A stretch of 64,000 bases of DNA, taken from assembly GCA_030272585.1 (NCBI GenBank), contig BSYQ01000012.1, positions 1,736,001 through 1,800,000 on the forward strand, written 5' to 3'. The notes under the pieces are model-generated. The model worked only from the letters and a program-made list of their open reading frames with translations. It made no database searches and had not been told where the DNA came from. Origin of the DNA: Bryopsis sp. KO-2023. Taxonomy: Eukaryota > Chlorophyta > Ulvophyceae > Bryopsidales > Bryopsidaceae. Positions 1 to 9,562 of the stretch are shown here, one piece after another. Every line of letters starts with the position of its first letter. Position 1 is the stretch's first letter. The translations under genes were made by a program, and so were the position numbers.

Positions 1-834
1 GTCGCCACAGGCGAAAAAAAAACTAGGAAATCCTAATGAAGCATAGGCTCGTGAGATGGTGAAGTAGTCGATAGAACGCTCCTTACAGACGGCGGCTGCA
101 GGGCCTCCGAAACAGGGTAGGAAAAACACCGACCACACCACCCCCCCAAAAAAAGGAAAAAGAAAAGGAATTATTACCTCTCAAGATCTGTGTGAGTTTG
201 AGCTCCTCCGAATTCCAAGACACTGCTGCGAAGCCAGTGTGGCAGCTCCTGGGCGAAGGAAAACGTCGCGCAGTCCAGCCTCTCCACTCCCTCCAGTCCA
301 TATCGCTGATACATTACACCCGAAGCCGCCCCCAAAAATCTGAACCACGCACAGGAACATAGACGACAAGGTCAACCAAGTCCAAAGGAATTCTTTCCAA
401 AAGACACTGCTTTTCTGCGAACAGGCACTCACCCGGATCCTCTTTCGGATCTTTTCCTCGGCTTTCGCTACCACCCAACCGGTGTGAAAGGAGCCACTGC
501 TGACACTTCACTCTTTTCGTCAAAAAATCCTGCAACGAACAAGACTACAACAGGTGAAATCGACGCCATGAAACAGGCTACGTGGGGTGCTGCAACCAGG
601 GGTCTAGGTACCTAAAGTCGCGCGCTAACGACGTACGAAGAGCAAAATTGGTTCAAAAGTGCAAACTTACCACACAGATCAAGCCAACACCTTCTCTCCG
701 ACGATCGACTCGTTGACAATCCAACCGAACGAAAACCCAATGAAAACCCAGGGGGGGCTCGACCCCCCAACAAAACCCCAATCGAAAAAGACAGCAATTT
801 TTATTTTTTTTTTTGAAACAGACAGGGAGAGGCT

Positions 835-864
835 GATGGAACCTCCTTGAGGAGAAGTTCCATC
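835..864. other. Stem-loop conserved in both arms (left copy)
   Basis: GATGGAAC and GTTCCATC close an inner CTCCTTGAGGAG palindrome, giving a near-perfect hairpin. The right-arm equivalent is at 38,272-38,301 and is preceded there by a second hairpin, ATCAAAAGCAT...ATGCTTTTGAT, at 38,248-38,274. Persistence of the fold in both diverged copies is suggestive of a structured transcript, but nothing ties it to a known RNA family. Confidence 0.4.
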
Positions 865-1048
865 AGGAGCATCAACCAATGCCTTTGAGCACAGCTGTCA
901 AAACTATTCCCCGTTCTCAAATCGATCATGTGCGCACATGACATCACGCCAACGGAACTGCGCCCGAATTCTCACCACGCCTCACAATTTGGCGAACTTC
1001 CTTGCGGTTGGAGTGCCTGCTTGATCTGCTTTGAAAGTCAGACATGGA

Positions 1049-1141
1049 TGCACAAGATAGGGCTCGAACGTTCGAACCCACGCGGAGACTCTCTCCATCA
1101 GGTCTTAAGCCTGACGCCTTGGACCACTCCGCCACTTGTGC
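1049..1141 (-). pseudogene. tRNA-Leu(UAA) pseudogene, left arm
   Basis: Acceptor halves GCACAAG/CTTGTGC, the D-arm, the anticodon region CTTAAGA and the long variable arm of a tRNA-Leu are all visible. The T-arm carries about 8 extra nucleotides, so the usual GGTTCGAACCCC becomes a longer near-palindrome with TTCGA twice. That breaks the B box and T-loop. The intact relative is at 16,471-16,555. No T-run terminator follows closely. Confidence 0.75.
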
Positions 1142-1559
1142 CCGTTGACTCCTTCGAAACTTGAATACGAAATGTTGCGACTGCTGTGAATGCTCAGGTA
1201 TCGCACAGATGATTGCATCCAAGGAAAAGCGTCGCGTCGGACGTCTTGCACTCGAACAGTCGTTCTTTCGCTTCGATTAGCGTTCCACCAACAGTTCTTC
1301 CCCTTTCCTTTCATATGCGTTCCTTAGATTCTGTCAGTCGAACCGACACAACACAAATTTTCAACACACTTGCTGCTCGATGTCTTTTTTCGAAGTCTTT
1401 GATATTTTGAACAAACGTGTGCACTTGACTCATAGATTTCCAAAAACACTCGACAGAAAGCTCTCGTTCCGACTTGATTCTCACCATGGAGTTCTCGTAA
1501 ACAAACCAAACTTGCGGCAAAACCCAGGCCTGTGTCGCTTGTGTGTTGGCCTTTGACGC

Positions 1560-1735
1560 AATAACGAAGGCAGTGTGGATTATGACAGAGACACTTGGTC
1601 GGGACTTTCTTCCGACGTCAGGAACGGGTCTTTGACAAAGACACCATCGCTGTATTCTTCCTGCGTTCCCTTATACCGACCGTTCAGCCGAAACGCCACA
1701 TGCCAGAAACTCGAACGTCGACTGATCAATTCTCC
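1560..1735 (-). mobile_element. Old solo-LTR relic, left arm
   Basis: On the minus strand this matches the middle of the LTR of the element at 4,077-9,562. Shared blocks in the same order include TTTCTGGCA, GTGGCGTTTCG, CTGAAC, TTTGT.AAAGAC and GAAAGTCCC. The copy is far more diverged than the two young LTRs are from each other. It also occurs in the right arm (about 37,465-37,640), so it predates the duplication. I see no coding part with it. Confidence 0.6.
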
Positions 1736-4076
1736 TGATTATCCCATACTAACCACGATAAGTGATCCGAATGTTTCCCCAATCACTTGGTTTCTCAACA
1801 GCCTGTGCTCGACTCATTTTGGAGGACTTCAGTAAATGTGGATGTGTTGTTTGCTTTCGAGCCAACCTCCTCGTTTTTTCGTTTTCTAAAGTTGAAATTC
1901 TGGCTCCAACCCAACAGCAAAATAAGCCAGATGTGAACGTCGCATTGTCTGAAAGTACTGGAAGCGAAGTCGAATGGCTTTTTCTGGGTGCATCGTCACT
2001 TCGTTCTTCCGCACGGAAGACCAAGCACCTTGGATGGCGACTGTGTTGTTTAAAAAAGTGTGAGAAAACGGAGCGACGCCCACTGTCTTTAGAACGCACC
2101 ACAGTCGCAAGGCCAACTTTCCAGCGAACACAGACGAACAAAAATGAAGCGGCAGCGGCAGCCGCCCCATCCAGCCGCAGCAATAGGTAGCATCTCTATT
2201 CGTGGGAAAGGCGTCAGAAGTATTGAAACAGCCCATTCCGACAAAAGATATTCTGAAACAAAATCGCAAGCGTCACGTCGAGGGGGGCTCGAGATCTTTA
2301 TCGCTTCACTTACGACCGTCACGATCCCATCACTCGTTTTCGGCGGAAAAGAAAGTGGGCATGGCTGCTCAGGGACGTTGGCGGCCTTTTTGCTATTGAC
2401 GTCGGGGTTTTGCTCGTCGCGAGTCTTGCAACAGAATGTATCTGCGACGACCGGGGGCGAAGGTTTCCTATCGAACGAGCTGCCTTTGGAAATCCTGGTG
2501 ACCACCCCTTCGGAGCTGGCCGATAATTCCACGCGACGACTTAGAGTGGAAGATCAGCAAGCGCTCACGGTGCGCCGCATCCAAAATCTGAACCCCTCAA
2601 ACGACACATCCTCGCATTACGTGATCGAATGAATTTTTTGGGGCAATTACGTCATCTGTACGTCCCACACTTGTGGCGGATCAAGACTTCCGATCACTGG
2701 TCATGTGGAAACAATTAGTCAGAAATTCCAATCATGGAAAGGAAATCACCTCCCATCAGATTTCAACACAGTGTAAGATATCCTGAACCTCCTTACAACA
2801 GGATTGCGATTCTCAACAATGTTGATGGTGCATTTTTCCAGGTTGTTTTTTCACGATCTGTGATTGCTTTGGGTCAAGATTTTGGAGCGACTTCACTACC
2901 AGCCGACAAGGCGGGAGGACCAGTCGAAATTTGAAACAAAAGACAGCATGCTGGCTTCATTTATCAACAGTTCTGCAGTAAAAAAAAAAAAAATGATCTG
3001 GGCTGCAGAAAATGTATATTTGATCTGACCACTGCAGGTTCCCTTTTTTTTGGAGCCGGAGATTCCTGGTCGATTTCGCTGGGTTACCACTTATATTGCC
3101 AGATGGGATCCTGAGGAGAGTTGGCCATTGGATTATGAGGTCAAATTTACATTTAACAAAAAACTGAGAACACATGATGGTACGTACCTGTTCTGTTAAA
3201 ATGTGACATGTCCCTTGAGAATGTTTTCAGTCTGGAAGCCCTCTGTTTATACTTTTTTGGTTCGTTGGCAGGAATTTTGTTTCGATCGGATGGAGAAGCT
3301 GAATCAGTCATTTTAACCACCTTCTCTTTGAGGATGGATATTGAAAGTGTGCAGTCTGAAAAGGCAGCCAATCTCACTGATGATGATTGGGGTGCCAGCA
3401 TCGGTCTGGAGTCTGACATACTGCCAGAAGTCCCACCAGATGGTGAGTCACCCATAACTTGAGCCAGTCAGTCACCTTGGGAAAACCGACAGAGAGTGAG
3501 TTTGCTCACTAAATGTCATTTACTCTGATTTGCAAACGGTGATTCTATTTTTATTGTTCCTGTCTGTTTCTTTTGAAACTGCTATTGGCTGTGTGAGCTA
3601 AACTGAAGGAGCCTGATAAATTTTTTAATCCTCGACTGGAAGATTCTCTGATGAAAGCGGTTTACTTGATCATTTACTTTTCCCCAACTCCCTGTCCAGG
3701 TGTGATCAGACTGACCTTCAATACCGAAGTTTCCTTGACAGCTCTGCAAGAAAATTTGAAGGTGAAAAAAGCCAACAGCCCCAAATCAGTTTGTATGAAG
3801 TGACTCTTGTGTTTTAGGATCTTTATTTTGTTCTTTAAATTTCTTTTTTGTTGCTCGAGTAGTAGTCCATGCTTTGATGTCAAAACTGTGTTTCTCAACA
3901 AAAAAAATCAAAGATTTTCTGAGAATCTGAGAAAAAGCTGGCCACTTAACGATGTATGTTATGGGAAGGGTTGCGAAAGACATTGTTCTTTTCTTATGGT
4001 ATGGATTTTTGAGCAGTTTAGTTCTACTTCAAGGTTTTAAATGATTCTTCTGAGAAGCCGGTCAAAGGGTTGGGAG

Positions 4077-4417
4077 TGTTGTTAAACCAGGTTGAGATTG
4101 GGGGAGTTGTGATTTAGATTGGTGGTATGGGACAGCAGTCTTTAGGATCAACAGGATTAGAGTTAGATCGAATGGCGTTTTCGAGAGGAAGTGGCGTTTC
4201 GTCTGACGACAGAAACTCAGCCCGCGTTTTTCTGGCAAGTGGCGTTTCGCCTGAACAGTTAGGATATTAAGGGGAGAAACGGAAAGGAAAAGTTAGAGTG
4301 TTTGTAAAAGACTGTATTACAAGGATCGGGTTGGAAAGTCCCCGATCAAGTCTCGCCATACATAACAGGTTCGCGTCCCCCCTGCGAACGAGGCAATCTA
4401 CAAGCACACTTTCAACA
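4077..4417 (+). repeat. 5' LTR
   Basis: 341 bp, TGTTGTTAAACC...CTTTCAACA. It contains an internal repeat of AAGTGGCGTTTCG followed by CTGA (about 4,188 and 4,239), likely promoter or enhancer copies in U3, and an AT-rich GGATATTAAGG stretch at about 4,262 that could be the TATA region. Confidence 0.93.
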
Positions 4418-5766
4418 TGGTTTCGGAGCTCCGTAAGATTCTGATGAAGCAAAAGCACGTAGCGACGCTGGTCGCGTTCCTGGTACTCACCGTTCTGGAA
4501 GCTACTCCGCTTACTGACAAGGAAGTAGTCGCGCAACTGAGTGACCACCAGGAAATTACCAGGGAACACGAAAGAATATTGAAGCAGGTGGAACTATTAC
4601 GGCAAGAATGGACGGGTCTGGCTGCTGCTAAGAATAACAACAACCTCAGACCGCCCAAGCCAACGCCACCTCTGGAAGAAACACCGAAAAAGGAGATCAC
4701 AATTAAAAGATCGACGGAGGGCGGGCTTTTTGCCTGGCTACGACCCCGCGAAAAGATATATGTGATCGAAGGGTGCTCGTCAGTCTTTTGCTGCGTGCGA
4801 ATGGTGGTGGGCGTGGGCTATCACTTACTCGAGACAGCTTTTCAAGCTACCCTCTCTTTTTTCGTCGACCCAGTGACGACCATCCGGGACGTCTGGGATC
4901 ATCTACAGGAACTCACCCAGGACGGTGCGATCTGGATCTCACAGGCGCTGGGTATGCTTTTGTTTGTCGGTTTGCTGAACCTTGTCGCCTATTGCTATCT
5001 CTACATTCAACACGTTTTGGGCGTTCTAAAAAAAGGCTTTACGCTGGTGGAGCGAATTCCTCTCTGTCGTTTGGCAATGGTACTGGGTGGCAAAATTTGG
5101 CGAGTGCTCCAGATCACACTTCAGGAACCTCGAGTAGATACTTCGAGGGATCAGGAATTCAAGCAAATGAAGGCGACACTGGCGGATTTGCTCAAACGAA
5201 ATCAAGCCGACAACGACAAACGGTGTACCAAATGCGGCAAATTCGGCCACATCGCCAGGCACTGCAATTCACATCGTCCACAGAACGCAGACACACCCTC
5301 CAACTGGCGAACATCCCAACCGAAAGTGCAAGCAGTCGGCAATGGTGATATGATTTCGCCAAAACAGACACACCTTCACACCCCTATTACCCTGAACGGT
5401 GTTACTATCACAAAATGCCTCATCGACACTGGTGCAGAAGCTAATATCATTCCACTGACCGATTGCATTCGACATGGATTCGCTTATGACAAGTGCTCCC
5501 AGCAGGACTCGCTCGTTGGTTTCAATGGATCCAAATCCCCCATCGCAGGAAGTGTCACTATGGAAACGTCTGTCGGACCTATGACTCAACCAGCCCAGAT
5601 TCCATTCAAGATATCTGCTAATGTTGGGCAGGTGATTCTGGGGTACCCAGGATTACAACAAGCTGGGTTGACAATCAACTGTCAGTCTGGCGAGCTGATG
5701 AATAACCAGACAGGCAGATGTGTGAGGTGCACAGTCGTCAGGAAATCGCCTCCAAAAAACTACTAA
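4417..5766 (+). CDS. gag-protease ORF of the LTR element
   Basis: 449 codons. The ATG uses the last base of the LTR plus the first two bases of the primer-binding site. The N-terminal part has a hydrophobic stretch (about residues 14-30) and a charged, coiled-coil-like segment (about 33-70). Two strongly hydrophobic segments follow, near residues 115-130 and 175-200, which is not usual for gag. A CCHC zinc knuckle (CTKCGKFGHIARHC) lies at about residue 268, and an aspartic protease motif (DTGAEAN) at about residue 340. The 3' end overlaps pol by 49 nt in a different frame, fitting the -1 frameshifting known in this group of elements. The ORF appears whole. Confidence 0.85.
   Translation: MVSELRKILMKQKHVATLVAFLVLTVLEATPLTDKEVVAQLSDHQEITREHERILKQVELLRQEWTGLAAAKNNNNLRPPKPTPPLEETPKKEITIKRSTEGGLFAWLRPREKIYVIEGCSSVFCCVRMVVGVGYHLLETAFQATLSFFVDPVTTIRDVWDHLQELTQDGAIWISQALGMLLFVGLLNLVAYCYLYIQHVLGVLKKGFTLVERIPLCRLAMVLGGKIWRVLQITLQEPRVDTSRDQEFKQMKATLADLLKRNQADNDKRCTKCGKFGHIARHCNSHRPQNADTPSNWRTSQPKVQAVGNGDMISPKQTHLHTPITLNGVTITKCLIDTGAEANIIPLTDCIRHGFAYDKCSQQDSLVGFNGSKSPIAGSVTMETSVGPMTQPAQIPFKISANVGQVILGYPGLQQAGLTINCQSGELMNNQTGRCVRCTVVRKSPPKNY
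4418..4435 (+). promoter_or_regulatory. Primer-binding site, initiator-Met-tRNA-like
   Basis: TGGTTTCGGAGC lies directly after the LTR terminal CA. It resembles the TGGTATCAGAGC site complementary to initiator tRNA-Met that many LTR elements use, with two differences. The tRNA identity is inference. The site lies inside the gag reading frame. Confidence 0.55.
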
Positions 5767-8591
5767 CGCCCCCGAAAGGGGGCACACTAACCCTGAATCA
5801 GCTTTGGCCACTAGAATCAGGACCAGGAGTTCATTCGAGGAAACAAGACACACTCACTGTACTGGCAGGGAAGTCACATTTTATACCTCCCCTCACCTGG
5901 AAGACGCTATATTTGCCTTTCGCTATGTCAGTCATTGGGGGCGTCACTATCACCTCAGCCATCCATCGTACGGGGATCACCTTTGGAATCAGCACCACTG
6001 CCACAGGACATCTGCGTGTTGAGGTGTACAACAATACCACGGAGGTACTTCATTTCACTCCCAGGTCGCAAATGGTCCACCTGACTGGACTGTCAGACTG
6101 GCACATACAGAAATTGGAGTCGCCACCAGAGGATTACACTGTCGCCTCCCTGGTACCCTATCCTGAAACTGCGATCGATGCTGCAACTATCCAAAGAGAG
6201 GTGTGCGAGCGTTTCCCTGATGTCGGCGACCTCAGCGAACATCCCATTATTCCACCGATGGCCCAACTGCAAGTTGAACTGCGGGATTTACCCCATGTCA
6301 CACCCACGGAGAATGGAAGTCGGACACAGTACAGCATGGACTCAGTGTCCGACAGGCGAGCCGTGCAAACACTTTTGGATGAGTACGAACACAAGGGCTA
6401 CATCCAATCAGTCACGCCATCGGATTCTGTATATTTAAATCCTCTGCTGCCAGTACGTAAGCCTAACAACACGTACAGGCTGACTAACGATTTCAGAAAG
6501 CTCAACGCATATTTCAGACAGGGATCGCCTCCTAATACAGAGACGAATGACACATGGCGTGCCATGTACGACATAGACCCTTCGTGGAAATATCTATGTC
6601 GCATTGATCTCAAAGACGCCTTCTTTTCGATCCCGATCTCCGAGGATCTATCAAGATTCTGTGGATTCACATGGGGTCCTCGGAGATATATTTGGAAGCG
6701 ACTACCGCAGGGTTTTTTATGGTCGTCCGTGCTATTTGCAGAACGTACTGCACATGTGCTGAGAGGACTCGACTGCATCCAGTACGCTGATGATGTACTG
6801 GTGGGTGCCTCTAGTCGCCAAGACTTATTGCAGGGAGTTCTACAGGTCTATGACCGACTGAATCAGTACGGGATGAAAGTAAATAACGAAAAGGTAATAT
6901 GGTTAACCGAGGAAATCACTTTCCTCGGCTACCGAATCAAGAATGGGCGATGGGATTTGGGGCCCTATTTGGAGGAAAAGTGTGACCAACTCGGACAAGT
7001 ACAATCAGTAAAAGATCTTCAACGAATCATTGGAATTATCTCATACTGCCGAAGGGCTATTCCGAATGTTGAGGTACTGCTTGCGCCGCTGCGCGCGCAT
7101 CTGCGTACAGCAATGGAACGAGGCAAGGTAGATTGGAAGCTAGTAACTGAAGAATCGCACGGTATCGTGCGCTCCACCATGCAGCGCCAACGACAGCTAC
7201 TGACTACAGGAACTACACCTAAGTCGTTTACTCTCGAAAGCGACTGGTCGTCAGGATTTGCAGGATACATGCTTTTTATGCATCCGACCGACACCCAGCA
7301 CTTCGACGCTAACGTGGTGGACATGGGGAGTGCGGTCATGGCTTTACCCACGTCTAGCTATTTGGGCGAGCTGAAAGCTTTAATTTGGGCATGCAAAAAA
7401 ACACGCCCAATGCGTGGCGACATACACACAGACATCAAAACGGACAACTGTGCGTTGGCCTCCAAACTACAAGCTGGTGCGATCACAACAACTGACGTCA
7501 GAGAAGCTCGCCTTCTGGGCTGGTTTTTTCAGAACGAAGCTCACTCCACTGTCACCTTTGTGCCTGGCACCGATAACATTGGTGCGGATTTACTCTCTCG
7601 CCCACACAAAGCGACCTCCAGTCACACTATCAATGCGCTGCAGCCAACTACTGAAACTATCCCCGAGGATATCTGGAACGTGATCCATCAAGGTCACCCA
7701 AGCGCAGATGGCACATGGCGACGAGCTCGACTCCTGGGTTTCCCCTATTCACGATCAACAATCGCCAGTAAGATCTGCACCTGTGCACCATGCCAACAAT
7801 TTGCAACCCTCACCCTCCGCACACCTTATGGAAGCTCGCCCACACCCATGCGACCCAACGCTATCATCTCCATCGACCACATTGGGCCACTGCCTACCAT
7901 CGACGGCTATCGCTATGTGGCCCTCATCATTGACCACCTCACTCGGTATATTCAGGTCACACCTACAAAAAGTACAGGAGCCACTGAGGTAGTCTCTGCC
8001 CTGCAACACTGGAACGACACTCGAGGACGTTTTCAAACCATTATGTGTGATAATGCTGCATCATTCCGCGGCAGAATTTTCAACTTATGGCTGGCTGACA
8101 ACAATATCGCTTTGATTATGACGCCTCCACACCTCCACCGAGCACATGGAATATGTGAACGCGCCAACAGGAATTTCCTGGAGCGCACAAGGCGGATTCT
8201 CGCTGATGAAAAACATGGACGCTGGACGGATGTGCTGCCCCAGGCTGCTGCAGCCTGCAATGATATGGTCAATCGCATCACGGGAGACACCCCCCGCCGT
8301 TTCTGGAACGCAAGTGAAGCAGCCTGGGCTGCCGCCCACACCAACATGGCTCACTCCCGCGCTCTTGTCAACAAAACTCGGACAGGGACCCCCAAACGCT
8401 GGCGCCTAGGAGCTCAAGTGTGGATTTATGACATGCGCCACACAGGCGCGCTTCGTGGAAAGTTTCGACCTCGCTGGCTCGGACCTGGACGAATTGCCCA
8501 CCAACTCTCAGAAACGAGGTGGGAGGTCAACATGCATGATGGCCGGCGTGTCACCATGCATGCCGACTACATGCGAGAATACGAACTCTGA
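5718..8591 (+). CDS. pol ORF of the LTR element (RT, RNase H, integrase)
   Basis: 957 codons. The reverse transcriptase spans about 6,400-7,080 with the YADD active-site motif near 6,782 and a LPQGF segment that is more retrovirus-like than usual for Ty3/gypsy. RNase H lies at about 7,230-7,620. A zinc-binding stretch and the integrase catalytic core fill about 7,650-8,330, and a basic C-terminal region ends near the stop. The order places the element with Ty3/gypsy and retroviruses rather than copia. The ORF appears whole and overlaps the end of the gag-protease ORF. Confidence 0.88.
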   Translation: MCEVHSRQEIASKKLLTPPKGGTLTLNQLWPLESGPGVHSRKQDTLTVLAGKSHFIPPLTWKTLYLPFAMSVIGGVTITSAIHRTGITFGISTTATGHLRVEVYNNTTEVLHFTPRSQMVHLTGLSDWHIQKLESPPEDYTVASLVPYPETAIDAATIQREVCERFPDVGDLSEHPIIPPMAQLQVELRDLPHVTPTENGSRTQYSMDSVSDRRAVQTLLDEYEHKGYIQSVTPSDSVYLNPLLPVRKPNNTYRLTNDFRKLNAYFRQGSPPNTETNDTWRAMYDIDPSWKYLCRIDLKDAFFSIPISEDLSRFCGFTWGPRRYIWKRLPQGFLWSSVLFAERTAHVLRGLDCIQYADDVLVGASSRQDLLQGVLQVYDRLNQYGMKVNNEKVIWLTEEITFLGYRIKNGRWDLGPYLEEKCDQLGQVQSVKDLQRIIGIISYCRRAIPNVEVLLAPLRAHLRTAMERGKVDWKLVTEESHGIVRSTMQRQRQLLTTGTTPKSFTLESDWSSGFAGYMLFMHPTDTQHFDANVVDMGSAVMALPTSSYLGELKALIWACKKTRPMRGDIHTDIKTDNCALASKLQAGAITTTDVREARLLGWFFQNEAHSTVTFVPGTDNIGADLLSRPHKATSSHTINALQPTTETIPEDIWNVIHQGHPSADGTWRRARLLGFPYSRSTIASKICTCAPCQQFATLTLRTPYGSSPTPMRPNAIISIDHIGPLPTIDGYRYVALIIDHLTRYIQVTPTKSTGATEVVSALQHWNDTRGRFQTIMCDNAASFRGRIFNLWLADNNIALIMTPPHLHRAHGICERANRNFLERTRRILADEKHGRWTDVLPQAAAACNDMVNRITGDTPRRFWNASEAAWAAAHTNMAHSRALVNKTRTGTPKRWRLGAQVWIYDMRHTGALRGKFRPRWLGPGRIAHQLSETRWEVNMHDGRRVTMHADYMREYEL

Positions 8592-9221
8592 GTTGGGTAG
8601 GTAAAAAAAAAAAACAAAAAAAAACTGTGGACAACTGTGGGGTGCTGTGCCATAGCAATTTATCCCTTTCGCACTGACTTTGGGCTTTCTTTCTGTCCCA
8701 ATTATGAAGTAACTTATTTCTTTATTTTTTTGGAACTGGATTAAGCCTGGGATTTTTCGATTTGTTGATACCGCTTTTTTCGGCTTCGCACTAAGGTTGG
8801 GGTGTCGGTTTGGGCATAGACTGTGATTGGGTTTTTTATTTTGCCTTCTGGGTCTCTTTTTTTTTTCGAACTGGCTTTAGCCCTCTTAGTTATCCGCACT
8901 GGGTGTGCGTTTCTTTTTAGTTCGAACTCAATTGGGACTGCTGGGTTTTCTTTTTTCTTTTCTTTTTTCGGCGAACTGCCACAGCAAAATTTCAATTTCG
9001 AACTGGATTTGGGCTTTTTTCCTTTTTCCCAAATATGAAGTAACTTATTTCTTTATTTTTTCGAACGGGATTAGGCCTGGGATTTTTCTTTTGTTCCGTT
9101 CGACTTTGATTCAGCTTTCTTCGGCTTCGCACTGGGTTCGGGGTTCTTTTTTCTTTTCTTTTTCTTTTCTATTTTTCCTTTTCTTTCTTCGGAGTTCTAC
9201 AGCTCCAGGTGGGTGGGCCCA
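8592..9221 (+). other. 3' noncoding region of the LTR element with internal duplication
   Basis: T-rich, without a convincing ORF. A segment containing ATGAAGTAACTTATTTC and then GGATTA.GCCTGGGATTTTT occurs at about 8,704-8,757 and again at about 9,033-9,087, so roughly 330 bp has been duplicated. The stretch ends in a G-rich purine tract (AGGTGGGTGGG, about 9,207-9,217) just before the 3' LTR, the likely polypurine tract. Confidence 0.6.
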
Positions 9222-9562
9222 TGTTGTTAAACCAGGTTGAGATTGGGGGAGTTGTGATTTAGATTGGTGGTATGGGACAGCAGTCTTTAGGATCAACAGG
9301 ATTAGAGTTAGATCGAATGGCGTTTTCGAGAGGAAGTGGCGTTTCGTCTGACGACAGAAACTCAGCCCGCGTTTTTCTGGCAAGTGGCGTTTCGCCTGAA
9401 CAGTTAGGATATTAAGGGGAGAAACGGAAAGGAAAAGTTAGAGTGTTTGTAAAAGACTGTATTACAAGGATCGGGTTGGAAAGTCCCCGATCAAGTCTCG
9501 CCATACATAACAGGTTCGCGTCCCCCCTGCGAACGAGGCAATCTACAAGCACACTTTCAACA
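9222..9562 (+). repeat. 3' LTR
   Basis: Same length as the 5' LTR and without a difference that I could find. It is followed by the second GGGAG copy and then the remainder of A2M exon 6. Confidence 0.93.

Larger units (their letters stand above)
433..1817 (-). other. Divergent transcription unit, left copy (decayed or noncoding)
   Basis: On the minus strand an ATG at 1,817 opens a 64-nt exon (MSRAQAVEKPSDWGNIRITYR) ending at a good donor, GTTAGT, at 1,753. Further on there is a clear intron, donor GTAAGT at 670 and acceptor GTTCGTTGCAG ending at 530, and an exon-like piece 529-433 followed by GTGAGT. The right arm keeps the same elements. The first exon is 64 nt in both with three amino-acid changes, but the later exon is 97 nt here and about 87 nt there, and no frame stays open in both. 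I therefore see a divergently transcribed unit sharing a promoter region with A2M, whose coding status is doubtful. I recognise no protein family. Confidence 0.4.
4077..9562 (+). mobile_element. LTR retrotransposon, Ty3/gypsy-type order, looks whole
   Basis: A 5,486-bp element with two 341-bp LTRs (4,077-4,417 and 9,222-9,562) that I read as identical, each starting TG and ending CA, flanked by the 5-bp duplication GGGAG (4,072-4,076 and 9,563-9,567). A primer-binding site follows the left LTR directly and a purine-rich stretch precedes the right one. Two long ORFs give gag and pol in the order protease, RT, RNase H, integrase. No breaks were seen. Identical LTRs imply a very recent insertion, into exon 6 of the truncated A2M copy. 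No envelope-like ORF is present. Confidence 0.93.

Noticed and set aside
181-535. Two overlapping minus-strand proteins near the left edge
   Set aside because: Frames are not both conserved in the right arm, and splice sites cut through them; treated as part of the decayed divergent unit.
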